NCBI GenBank assembly: GCA_045617405.1
Contig: JAZLIL010000049.1
Span: 1 to 9,603 of the forward strand
Direction: 5' to 3'
DNA: 9,603 nt
DNA from: JAZLIL01 sp045617405
GTDB lineage: Bacteria > Bacillota > Clostridia > Lachnospirales > Lachnospiraceae
Within the stretch, counting starts at the first letter, position 1; the number at the start of each line of letters is the position of its first letter. Positions 1 to 6,410 of this stretch are shown in pieces. The notes under the pieces were generated by a model. That model was not told the origin of the DNA, made no database searches, and saw nothing but the letters and a program-made list of their open reading frames with translations. A program made the translations under genes and the position numbers.

Positions 1-246
1 CTTCGCGAGACTACTTCGCAGATCGTTGAAGCAGTTCACAGCGTATTAGAGAAGACTCCCCCCGAGCTTGCTGCAGATATTGCAGACAGAGGAATCGTTC
101 TTACAGGCGGCGGATGCCTTCTGTACGGCCTTGATTCACTCATCGAGGAGAAAACGGGGATCACTACTATGGTAGCTGAGGACCCCATGACAACTGTAGC
201 TATCGGAACAGGTAAATATGTTGTGTTCTTAAGCTCCGGGAGATAG
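1..246 (+). CDS. mbl: MreB/Mbl-family rod-shape actin homologue, C-terminal part
   Basis: The frame is open from the first base and ends at TAG 244-246, leaving 81 residues of a gene that begins before the window. The visible part has the actin-family adenosine/phosphate-2 signature of MreB proteins (IVLTGGGCLL, residues 34-43 of the fragment). It is followed by the conserved ending with AEDPMTTVAIGTGKYV (about residues 60-75). MreB/Mbl proteins form membrane-bound filaments that guide cell-wall synthesis along the side wall. I favour the Mbl branch mainly from context: in Bacillus subtilis mbl is directly followed by flhO and flhP, the homologues of the next two genes here. Sequence alone does not separate MreB from Mbl. 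The flgF start lies 33 bases downstream with no obvious terminator, so read-through into the rod genes is likely. Confidence 0.88.
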   Translation, partial: LRETTSQIVEAVHSVLEKTPPELAADIADRGIVLTGGGCLLYGLDSLIEEKTGITTMVAEDPMTTVAIGTGKYVVFLSSGR

Positions 247-279
247 TCTGCTTTCCGGAGTGGGAAAGAAAGGCAGCTT

Positions 280-1056
280 ATGTTAAGAAGCTTATACACA
301 GCCTGGACAGGCATGTACAACGAACAGAAGAGGCTGGATGTTATTTCAAATAATATGGCCAATTCTACCACCGTAGGCTATAAGAAGGAGGGAGTTACAT
401 CCCAGTCCTTCGATGAAATGCTGACCATTAAAATCAGGGATGAGTCCGCCAACTGGAAAAAGCAGGTTATCGGCGACATGAGTCTCGGTGTTAAGGTCGG
501 TGAGGTCTACACGGACCATACCCAGGGTGCTGTAAGAGAAACGGGCAATACCTACGATATGGCTCTGGACGGACCCGGCTTCTTTACCGTAGCCGTTACG
601 GATAACGCGGGAAATGTTCACACCCGCTACACAAGAGACGGTAATTTCCACATGAGGGCCGACGGAATGATAACCGATGAGGACGGGAATCGTCTTCAGG
701 CTGACAACGGGGACCTCATTGTGGATGTTAATACTCACGACGTTGTCATCACCTCTGATGGCGGCGTTTATGAAGACGGTGTTCTCACAAACACTCTTCA
801 GATTGCCGATTTTGAGGACTACGATTATCTCAAAAAGTTTGGCGACACCTATTATGAACCTGTTGACGGTGCAGCTTCCAAAAATTTCACGGGCTTTGTA
901 AGACAGGGCTTTATCGAGCAGAGTAATGTTAATGTTGTCAAGGAAATGGTCGATATGATTGCTATAACACGAGCTTACGAATCGAACCAGAAGGTCATTC
1001 AGACAATGGACAAAACACTTGAACTTGCCACCACTTCGGTAGGTAAGATCGGCTGA
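280..1056 (+). CDS. flgF: Flagellar rod protein FlgF (FlhO-type)
   Basis: This 258-residue protein is a structural component of the flagellar rod, the drive shaft between basal body and hook. It is exported by the flagellar type III apparatus, which fits the absence of a signal peptide. It opens with the flagellar rod/hook N-terminal motif (MLRSLYTAWTGM, then the NNMANSTTVGYKK segment at about residues 24-36). It closes with the matching C-terminal helix (QGFIEQSNVNVVKEM, then TRAYESNQKVI, about residues 209-240). These two ends form the coiled-coil core of all rod and hook proteins. The central domain contains the family's GPGFFTV and YTRDGNF segments. ATG 280 is preceded by a purine-rich GAAAGG at about 268-273. 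FlgF and FlgG are paralogues. The order after an mbl-like gene and before a FlgG-like gene supports FlgF/FlhO, but the split between the two names is partly contextual. Confidence 0.9.
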   Translation: MLRSLYTAWTGMYNEQKRLDVISNNMANSTTVGYKKEGVTSQSFDEMLTIKIRDESANWKKQVIGDMSLGVKVGEVYTDHTQGAVRETGNTYDMALDGPGFFTVAVTDNAGNVHTRYTRDGNFHMRADGMITDEDGNRLQADNGDLIVDVNTHDVVITSDGGVYEDGVLTNTLQIADFEDYDYLKKFGDTYYEPVDGAASKNFTGFVRQGFIEQSNVNVVKEMVDMIAITRAYESNQKVIQTMDKTLELATTSVGKIG

Positions 1057-1073
1057 TAAAGAAGGGAGTACAG

Positions 1074-1946
1074 ATGCTCAGATCTCTTTGGACAGGTGCA
1101 TCGGGAATGATTGCCCAGCAGACTAATGTCGACAACATCGCGAACAATCTTGCCAATGTCAACACGACAGGTTACAAGAAAATAACCACTGAATTTTCAA
1201 CGCTTCTCTATCAGAAGCTTCAGACTACGGTCACGGATAAGAACGGCGACCCGAAGCCCGTAATGGGGCAGGTTGGTCTCGGCGCGAGAGTGGCCGGTCT
1301 TTCTACGAGGTTTTCACAGGGTATTCTCACATCCACAGAAAATGACTTTGATTTTGCAATTGAGGGAAAGGGCTTCTTCAGCGTACAGATGCCCGACGGC
1401 AGTGTGGCCTACACAAGAAACGGCACGTTTGCCACTTCAATGACTGCAGATGGCGGAGTTGCGCTTTCAACTTCAGACGGCTACCCTGTTCTTGATACGT
1501 CGGGAGCACCGATTGTTCTCGGACCAGAGTATCCGGTCGGAGAACTCGATGTCGATAACATTGGCGAATTGTGGTATCCAAACAAGAGGCTTAAGACGAG
1601 TCCCGATGATGAGGGCGTCCTGATGTGGCCTGAGTATCCGGAAAACCAGATGGTTGATCTCGGTATCCGGATGAGCATTGTCCAGTTCAACAATCCCGCA
1701 GGTCTCAATAAGCTTTCGGGCAGTTTATATGGCGAAACGGAGAATTCCGGCGGACCGAGACTTGAGAGCGAAGACGGTTATCTGACGGGCAGTAAGATTA
1801 TCCGCAGGTATGTTGAGGGCTCGAACGTTCAGACTGTTGACGAGGTTGTCAACCTGATTGTTGCACAGCGTGCATATGAAATGAATTCGAAGGTGGTGTC
1901 GGCATCAGATGAGATGATGCAGCAGGCGAACAATCTCAGAAGCTGA
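1074..1946 (+). CDS. flgG: Flagellar distal rod protein FlgG (FlhP-type)
   Basis: This 290-residue flagellar rod protein is a paralogue of the preceding gene and starts 17 bases after its stop. Shine-Dalgarno GAAGGGA at 1061-1067 serves ATG 1074. The N terminus (MLRSLWTGASGM, then NNLANVNTTGYKK, residues 24-36) is typical of FlgG. So are the C-terminal segment (VEGSNVQTVDEVVNLIVAQRAYEMNSKV) and the FNNPAGL and TENSGGP motifs in the second half. FlgG builds the distal rod that connects to the hook. The protein is about 30 residues longer than the roughly 260 of enterobacterial FlgG. The extra length lies around residues 170-193, an acidic, proline- and tryptophan-containing stretch between the GELWYP and MVDLGI segments. 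It is in frame and shows no sign of damage, so I read it as a lineage feature of the surface domain. Confidence 0.92.
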   Translation: MLRSLWTGASGMIAQQTNVDNIANNLANVNTTGYKKITTEFSTLLYQKLQTTVTDKNGDPKPVMGQVGLGARVAGLSTRFSQGILTSTENDFDFAIEGKGFFSVQMPDGSVAYTRNGTFATSMTADGGVALSTSDGYPVLDTSGAPIVLGPEYPVGELDVDNIGELWYPNKRLKTSPDDEGVLMWPEYPENQMVDLGIRMSIVQFNNPAGLNKLSGSLYGETENSGGPRLESEDGYLTGSKIIRRYVEGSNVQTVDEVVNLIVAQRAYEMNSKVVSASDEMMQQANNLRS

Positions 1947-2022
1947 TTGGTGGCAGCATAATGCGAAGGATTGAGGCAGAAAGGAACTAAGCCCGTAAAA
2001 AACGCGGCGAAAGGCGGCAGAC

Positions 2023-2400
2023 ATGATTGATGCAATGAATTTTGGAAATACGGTATCAAATGTTCTCGGAGATTATCAGGCGAAGTCTGCCGCACAGGAA
2101 AAGAAGCTTGAGTCGACGCTTTCAAAGGATTTGAGCGGAGCTTCCGATGAAGAACTGATGGAGGCAGCTAAGAGCTTTGAGTCCTATTTTGTCGAGAAGG
2201 TCATGAAGAGCGTCAAGGAGGCACTTGTCCCGAAGGACGAGGATGAGGACAATAAATACCTCGATATGTTTGGTGACAATCTCTATCAGGAGTACGCAAA
2301 GATGATTACGGACAGAGGAGATCTCGGAATCGCAAAACAGCTTTACGAATCCATGAAAAACCAGTATCGCGGGAACATTGACAGCGGGGCTGACAGCTGA
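2023..2400 (+). CDS. flgJ: FlgJ-type rod-binding protein without muramidase domain
   Basis: This 125-residue protein matches the rod-binding domain found at the N terminus of FlgJ. The core is the helix at residues 43-63 (EELMEAAKSFESYFVEKVMK), followed by an acidic linker (KDEDEDNKY, 71-79), the DMFGDNLYQEYAKMI segment (81-95) and GDLGIAKQLYESMKNQ (99-114). FlgJ acts as a scaffold or cap for rod assembly. Enterobacterial FlgJ carries a second, peptidoglycan-hydrolysing domain that is absent here; single-domain versions are common in Firmicutes. The stop is clean and no frame follows that could be the lost domain, so I do not call it truncated. The start is ATG 2023, with AAGGCGG at 2011-2017 as ribosome-binding site; an in-frame TAA at 1996-1998 bars a much longer form. 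The 76-base gap after flgG contains no recognisable terminator, so this is probably the third rod gene of one transcript. Confidence 0.85.
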   Translation: MIDAMNFGNTVSNVLGDYQAKSAAQEKKLESTLSKDLSGASDEELMEAAKSFESYFVEKVMKSVKEALVPKDEDEDNKYLDMFGDNLYQEYAKMITDRGDLGIAKQLYESMKNQYRGNIDSGADS

Positions 2401-2432
2401 TTTTCGTAAAAGCACTTGTATAGGGAAATTTG

Positions 2433-4655
2433 ATGGAACAACTTGAAGGTACAATCGAGAGCATCATTTTCAGAAATCCTGATAACGGATATACTGTTTT
2501 TGAGGTAACGGTCAAGGGCGAAAAGGAGTCAATGACCTGTGTTGGAAAAATTGTAAATGTGGATGCGGGTGAGTATGTAAGGCTTTTGGGAAACTACACC
2601 GAGCATCCTGTGTATGGCCGGCAGTTTGCCGTGGAGACCTGTGACGCAGCGGTTCCCGCGGATGCGCTGGCCTTTGAACGTTATCTGGCATCCGGAGCGA
2701 TAAAGGGAATCGGCAAGGCAATGGCGGCGAAGATTGTTAAGTACTTTGGCGACGAGACCTTCGAGATTCTAGAGCACACACCCGAGCGTCTTGCCGAGGT
2801 CAGGGGAATAAGTGAACGGATGGCAGCATCATTTGCCGCACAGTTTGACGAAAAGCGCGAGCAGCGCAATGCCATGGTTTTTCTCGGGCAGTACGGGATT
2901 GGCAACAGTCTTGCCGTAAAGGTCTACGAGCGATACGGAGCCCGTCTTTATGAAATAATCAGAAACAATCCCTACAGGCTTGCGGAGGATATCAACGGTG
3001 TCGGGTTTAAGACAGCCGACGAGATAGCCGCAAGGGCAGGAATCAGCTTAAACAGTGAGAACAGAATCAGGGCAGGTCTTCTGTATGTAATGCAGCTTGG
3101 AAATCAGTCAGGTCACACATATCTTCCGGAGAACATCTTTGTCGATGAAAGCTGCAGGATTCTTGGTGTTGCGTGGGAGCAGGTGCTGCCGCTTCTTTCG
3201 GGAATGCTTCTTTCAAGACATCTGATCTTGCGCGAATACGGCGGGGAGAGACACATCTACAGTGCACCCTTTTATTTTATGGAGCTAAATTGCGCAAGAA
3301 TGCTTTCCGATCTTGATATTCGTGCAAAGATGTCAAAGGAGGTTCTTCAAAAAAAGGTTGAGCGAGTAGAAGCCGAGCTGAAGCTGTGCCTTGACAAAAT
3401 GCAAAGGCTGGCTGTGGCGGAGGCTGCACTTAACGGAATCTTTGTCCTGACGGGAGGACCCGGAACAGGAAAGACAACTACGATAAACGCGCTTATCAGA
3501 TTTTTTGAGAACGAGGGCATGGAGGTTTTGCTCGCGGCACCCACGGGACGTGCGGCAAAGAGAATGAAGGAGGCGACGGGCAAAGAGGCATCGACTATTC
3601 ATCGACTTCTCGGGGCAACGGGGTCTTCAGAGGATTCCGGAGCTGTAGTCTTTGAACGTGACGAAAATTCGCCGCTTGAGGCGGACGTTATCATAATCGA
3701 TGAGATGTCGATGGTTGACATTTCCCTGATGAATTCGCTTTTGAAAGCCGTTCCGGTAGGAACAAGGCTTGTAATGGTCGGAGATGCAAACCAGCTTCCG
3801 TCGGTCGGACCGGGGAATGTTCTAAGGGATATCATAGCATCCGGACGTTTCAGCGTTGTGAGACTCGAGACTATCTTCAGACAGGCCGAGTCAAGCGACA
3901 TAGTGAAAAATGCCCACAGGGTCAATGCCGGCGAGCATATTAATCTCAATAACAATAAGAATTCAGGTGACTTTTTCTTTCTTCCAAGGGAAAACGTCTC
4001 TGTAATAGCGGAGTCAATTGTCTATCTGGTTTCGAAGAAGCTTCCGCCTTATGTCAAGGCGAGACCGTTTGACATTCAGGTACTGACACCCACGAAGAAG
4101 GGTGAACTCGGCGTTAGCGGTCTCAATACCCTTCTTCAGAAGAATCTCAATCCGCCTGAGGATGGAAAACCGGAAATCGAAGCCCACGGAGTGACCTTCC
4201 GTGAGGGCGATAAGGTCATGCAGGTAAAGAACAACTACCGTATGTCCTGGGAGGTGCGAAATCGCCGCGGGATTCCGGTTGACAGTGGTCAGGGCGTATT
4301 TAACGGTGATATGGGTATGATTTTCAGGATTAATAAGTTCTCACAGACTGTTACTGTGCTTTTTGATGACGAAAAGTATACAGAGTACGGGATGAGCGAT
4401 CTTGATGAGCTTGAGCTTGCCTATGCGATTACTGTTCATAAGGCACAGGGCAGTGAATATCCGGCTGTTGTGATGCCGGTACTTGCGGGGCCGGAGGTAC
4501 TGTTCAACAGAAATCTTCTCTATACTGCAATCACGCGAGCAAAAAAGTGCGTAACTATTATCGGTAGTGAGCGAAGAGTTGATGCCATGATTGATAACGG
4601 AAACGAGCAGAAGCGGTACTCGGGCCTGAAAGAATGCTTAGAAGAACTACACTAA
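2433..4655 (+). CDS. recD2: RecD2-type ATP-dependent 5'-3' DNA helicase
   Basis: This 740-residue superfamily 1B helicase unwinds DNA in the 5'-3' direction. RecD2 proteins work without RecB and RecC and contribute to repair and fork maintenance. The N-terminal third has the RecD2-specific region with helix-hairpin-helix repeats (GAIKGIGKAMAAKIV from residue 88, VRGISERMAA, and NGVGFKTADEIAARAG from 188). The motor follows: Walker A GGPGTGKT at 341-348 (Lys347), Walker B DEMSMVD at 423-429, motif III GDANQLPSVG at 450-459, the TIFRQ motif, TVHKAQGSEYP at 667-677, and YTAITRA at 697-703 with the arginine finger region. All helicase motifs are intact. ATG 2433 follows AGGGA at 2422-2426; a TTG at 2430 immediately before it is in frame but less favoured. 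It starts 32 bases after flgJ, without a visible promoter or terminator, so it may be transcribed with the rod genes although its function is unrelated. Confidence 0.95.
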   Translation: MEQLEGTIESIIFRNPDNGYTVFEVTVKGEKESMTCVGKIVNVDAGEYVRLLGNYTEHPVYGRQFAVETCDAAVPADALAFERYLASGAIKGIGKAMAAKIVKYFGDETFEILEHTPERLAEVRGISERMAASFAAQFDEKREQRNAMVFLGQYGIGNSLAVKVYERYGARLYEIIRNNPYRLAEDINGVGFKTADEIAARAGISLNSENRIRAGLLYVMQLGNQSGHTYLPENIFVDESCRILGVAWEQVLPLLSGMLLSRHLILREYGGERHIYSAPFYFMELNCARMLSDLDIRAKMSKEVLQKKVERVEAELKLCLDKMQRLAVAEAALNGIFVLTGGPGTGKTTTINALIRFFENEGMEVLLAAPTGRAAKRMKEATGKEASTIHRLLGATGSSEDSGAVVFERDENSPLEADVIIIDEMSMVDISLMNSLLKAVPVGTRLVMVGDANQLPSVGPGNVLRDIIASGRFSVVRLETIFRQAESSDIVKNAHRVNAGEHINLNNNKNSGDFFFLPRENVSVIAESIVYLVSKKLPPYVKARPFDIQVLTPTKKGELGVSGLNTLLQKNLNPPEDGKPEIEAHGVTFREGDKVMQVKNNYRMSWEVRNRRGIPVDSGQGVFNGDMGMIFRINKFSQTVTVLFDDEKYTEYGMSDLDELELAYAITVHKAQGSEYPAVVMPVLAGPEVLFNRNLLYTAITRAKKCVTIIGSERRVDAMIDNGNEQKRYSGLKECLEELH

Positions 4656-4681
4656 CTGACATTTTTGGGCTTGATTAGTTA

Positions 4682-4712
4682 TTTATCAAAAAAGGACTTT
4701 TCTTTTGATAAA
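4682..4712. repeat. Perfect 10-bp inverted repeat between recD2 and comF
   Basis: TTTATCAAAA at 4682-4691 is the exact reverse complement of TTTTGATAAA at 4703-4712, with an 11-base spacer. Only one pair in each arm is G-C and no T-run follows, so it makes a poor intrinsic terminator. The arm centres lie 21 bases apart, about two helical turns, and the right arm ends 8 bases before the TATAAT box. An operator for a dimeric regulator is one possible reading. The repeat itself is plain in the sequence; its role is inference. Confidence 0.5.
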
Positions 4713-4726
4713 GTATGGTATATAAT
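4698..4726 (+). promoter_or_regulatory. Possible sigma-A promoter for the comF unit
   Basis: A perfect TATAAT lies at 4721-4726, in the only strongly AT-rich gap on this strand. A TTTTCT at 4698-4703 sits 17 bases upstream but matches the -35 consensus poorly. A TG at 4716-4717 would give an extended -10 for the overlapping TATATA at 4719-4724. TTGATA at 4705-4710 is a better -35 by sequence but lies only 10 bases away. Transcription would start near 4733. Confidence 0.45.
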
Positions 4727-4735
4727 TGCAATACT

Positions 4736-5446
4736 ATGGATTATATACTAGGTTTTGTATTCCCAAGGCAATGCCCGATTTGCGAGGATGTTGTCATTCC
4801 CAAAGGAAGGTATTGCTGCCCGGAATGTGAAGCAAAGCTGCCGTTCATCACAGGCAGCACCTGTTTCAAGTGCGGAAGGATCCTCGAGGAGGACGAAGCT
4901 GAGTACTGTACGAGGTGCAAGACAGGAGCACATCATTACAGCCGCGGATTCGTGCCCTTCACCTACAGCGGAGAACTCAGGCGTGCTATGGAAAAGCTTA
5001 AGTTCAACTATAGGAAAGAGTATGCTGATTTCTTTGCCGATGAAATAATCGCCAGGTTCGGCAGTGATTTAAGGCAGTCAGAGCTTGAGGCACTTGTTCC
5101 GGTTCCGGTCCATTCGTCAAGGCTTAAGAGTCGCGGCTACAATCAGGCAGAGGAGATTGCAAAAACTCTCTCGCGGATGCTTGAGGTACCGGTCGACACG
5201 GGGCTGATCGGAAGAATTAAAAAGACACTGCCCCAGAAGGAACTTGATGAGTCGGAGCGTTTCAGTAATCTTAGGAATGCTTTCGGCCCGCTTTGCAAAG
5301 CGGATGAGGTGCATTACAAAAGGGTTGCTGTTGTTGATGATATCTACACCACAGGCAGTACAATTGAAGCCTGTACACTGATACTAAAGGAGCTTGGAAT
5401 CAGCGAGGTGTATTTCATATGTGCCTGTATAGGCAAGTGCTACTAA
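4736..5446 (+). CDS. comF: ComF-family phosphoribosyltransferase-like protein (ComFC)
   Basis: ComF proteins are needed for DNA uptake or processing in competent bacteria, but their catalytic reaction is not settled. This 236-residue copy has an N-terminal zinc-binding region with four CxxC pairs (Cys13/16, 28/31, 43/46 and 58/61). A type I phosphoribosyltransferase domain follows, with the family RGYNQA segment at 133-138 and the PRPP-binding loop VVDDIYTTGST at 199-209, including Asp201-Asp202. I prefer ATG 4736 because it puts the first CxxC at the usual distance from the N terminus. An in-frame ATG at 4715 would give seven more residues but lies upstream of the TATAAT box. Neither start has a clear ribosome-binding site. 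Downstream is yvyF, as in Bacillus subtilis, where comFC precedes yvyF. It need not mean the organism is transformable. Confidence 0.88.
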   Translation: MDYILGFVFPRQCPICEDVVIPKGRYCCPECEAKLPFITGSTCFKCGRILEEDEAEYCTRCKTGAHHYSRGFVPFTYSGELRRAMEKLKFNYRKEYADFFADEIIARFGSDLRQSELEALVPVPVHSSRLKSRGYNQAEEIAKTLSRMLEVPVDTGLIGRIKKTLPQKELDESERFSNLRNAFGPLCKADEVHYKRVAVVDDIYTTGSTIEACTLILKELGISEVYFICACIGKCY

Positions 5447-5466
5447 GGAAGGATTGGTGAGTTTTT

Positions 5467-5877
5467 ATGGAAGTAAGAAGCTGCAGACAATGTGGAAAGT
5501 TGTATAACTATCTTGGACAGTCAACACCCTTTTGCCCTGCTTGCATGAAGAAGCTTGAGGAGAAATTCCAGGTTGTTAAGCAGTACATTAAGGATAATCC
5601 CTCAGCTAATATTCAGACAGTTGCCGATGAGACAGAGACTACGGTCAAGACTATCAAGCAGTGGGTTCGTGAGGAAAGACTTACATTTGCGGAAGGTTCT
5701 CTTGTAGGTCTTGAATGTGAGAGCTGCGGTGCAATCATTCTTACAGGGCGTTTCTGCGACAAGTGTAAGAACAAGGTTCACAATGAAATCACTCAGGCCG
5801 GAAAGAGACCTGTTATTGCGCAGCCTAAGAAGCCCGACAAGGACAACCCGAGAATGAGATTTCTTGATCAGAACTAG
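5467..5877 (+). CDS. yvyF: YvyF-type flagellar operon protein: two zinc ribbons around a helix-turn-helix
   Basis: This 136-residue protein resembles the YvyF/TIGR03826 group, named for its place in flagellar operons of Firmicutes; its biochemical function is not established. The layout is clear. An N-terminal zinc ribbon uses Cys6/Cys9 and Cys23/Cys26, and a central segment (about 49-72, IQTVADETETTVKTIKQWVR) looks like a MerR-type helix-turn-helix. A second ribbon uses Cys84/Cys87 and Cys97/Cys100. A basic, proline-rich tail follows and ends at residue 136. The architecture suggests a DNA- or protein-binding regulator. The start is ATG 5467 with GGTGAG at 5456-5461, and a longer AAGGAAGGA at 5445-5453 overlaps the end of comF. 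The 20-base spacing implies co-transcription with comF. In Bacillus the following gene would be flgM; here it is a CheX-like gene. Confidence 0.82.
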   Translation: MEVRSCRQCGKLYNYLGQSTPFCPACMKKLEEKFQVVKQYIKDNPSANIQTVADETETTVKTIKQWVREERLTFAEGSLVGLECESCGAIILTGRFCDKCKNKVHNEITQAGKRPVIAQPKKPDKDNPRMRFLDQN

Positions 5878-5900
5878 GATTACTTCTGTTTTATAAAGTG

Positions 5901-5907
5901 AGGTGAG
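5901..5907 (+). promoter_or_regulatory. Ribosome-binding site that bears on the cheX start
   Basis: AGGTGAG matches the 3' half of the consensus AGGAGGTGA. It overlaps the in-frame GTG at 5903 and so cannot serve it. It lies 10 bases before the in-frame TTG at 5918, favouring that codon as the start. The spacing is slightly long for this part of the consensus, so the choice is not certain. Confidence 0.45.
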
Positions 5908-5917
5908 TGTCATCGAG

Positions 5918-6394
5918 TTGGACAAGTCAGTAGTTGAAAATGTTATGAGCGATGTCTTTACCCGCGTCACGAAGACGCTCACGGGGATTGACGTCAGTAT
6001 TAACAGCGGAAAGAGTAAACGAATCACGAGACCTTTGTCGGCAGTCATTCTTTCAAAAGGTGTTTTTGCATCCAAGTCAATTTGTGTTTTTTCAAGGGGC
6101 TTTATGGAGGCTGTCACAAAGCGGATGAATATTCCGTCAGATGCATCCGATGAGGATGTGCAGCTGTACTTTAAAGAGTACCTGAACATTACTTACGGAA
6201 GGATTATTTCGTCACTTAACGGAGTACTGAAACGACCTTCGCGATTTCTTATACCTGTGATTATTCCCGGTGTGTACAAGGAGAGCTTTCCAAACAGTCT
6301 TTCAAATTTCTGCGAAATCACTCTTCACTGCGAATTCGGGGATATGAAAATCACTACAGCCTATGAAGTGCTCCCTGAGCATTCAAATAACTAG
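5918..6394 (+). CDS. cheX: CheX-like CheY-phosphate phosphatase
   Basis: CheX proteins remove the phosphate from CheY-P and so end the chemotaxis signal at the motor. From TTG 5918 the protein has 158 residues, close to the family's usual 150-160. The key sign is the ExxN motif of the CheC/CheX/FliY phosphatases, here Glu87 and Asn90 in EYLNITYGRIIS, within a predicted helix. It is preceded by an acidic loop (SDASDED) and followed by a PVIIPG strand, as in CheX. The position four residues before the Glu, often Asp or Ser in this superfamily, is Leu83 here. Only one ExxN is present, as in CheX and unlike CheC. The N terminus is uncertain: GTG 5903 would add five residues, and ATG 5945 would shorten the protein by nine. 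The gene directly after codes for a CheY-like receiver, its natural substrate. I am fairly sure of the family, less so of the chemotaxis role. Confidence 0.72.
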   Translation: MDKSVVENVMSDVFTRVTKTLTGIDVSINSGKSKRITRPLSAVILSKGVFASKSICVFSRGFMEAVTKRMNIPSDASDEDVQLYFKEYLNITYGRIISSLNGVLKRPSRFLIPVIIPGVYKESFPNSLSNFCEITLHCEFGDMKITTAYEVLPEHSNN

Positions 6395-6410
6395 AGAAAG
6401 GCAGATTGAT

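Noticed and set aside
234..260. Hairpin CTCCGG / CCGGAG with a 15-base loop spanning the mbl stop codon
   Set aside because: The stem is only 6 bp, the loop is long and no T-run follows, so it is not a convincing terminator. It ends before the flgF ribosome-binding site, and I see no alternative pairing that would make it a switch.
36..371. Open frame of 111 codons on the minus strand across the mbl/flgF junction
   Set aside because: It is antisense to two conserved coding regions and its product shows no recognisable domain.
280..1946. flgF and flgG as a recent tandem duplication
   Set aside because: They share only the terminal motifs common to all rod and hook proteins. The central parts differ clearly, as expected for ancient paralogues.
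1961..1990. Nine-codon ATG frame between flgG and flgJ with GGTGG upstream
   Set aside because: It is too short and shows no peptide motif. A frame of this length is expected by chance in a 76-base gap.
2023..2400. FlgJ-type gene as a truncated pseudogene, since the muramidase domain is missing
   Set aside because: Single-domain rod-binding FlgJ proteins are normal in Firmicutes. The gene has a good start and stop, and no remnant of the second domain follows.
5864..5897. TTGATC and TATAAA resembling a promoter before the CheX-like gene
   Set aside because: The spacer would be 22 bases, outside the workable range. The predicted transcript start would fall on the ribosome-binding site.
5602..6189. 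Open frame of 195 codons on the minus strand across yvyF and the CheX-like gene
   Set aside because: It lies wholly opposite two recognisable genes and starts inside one of them. Its product has low-complexity hydrophobic and Ser/Thr-rich content without a domain I recognise, so it is a shadow of plus-strand coding.
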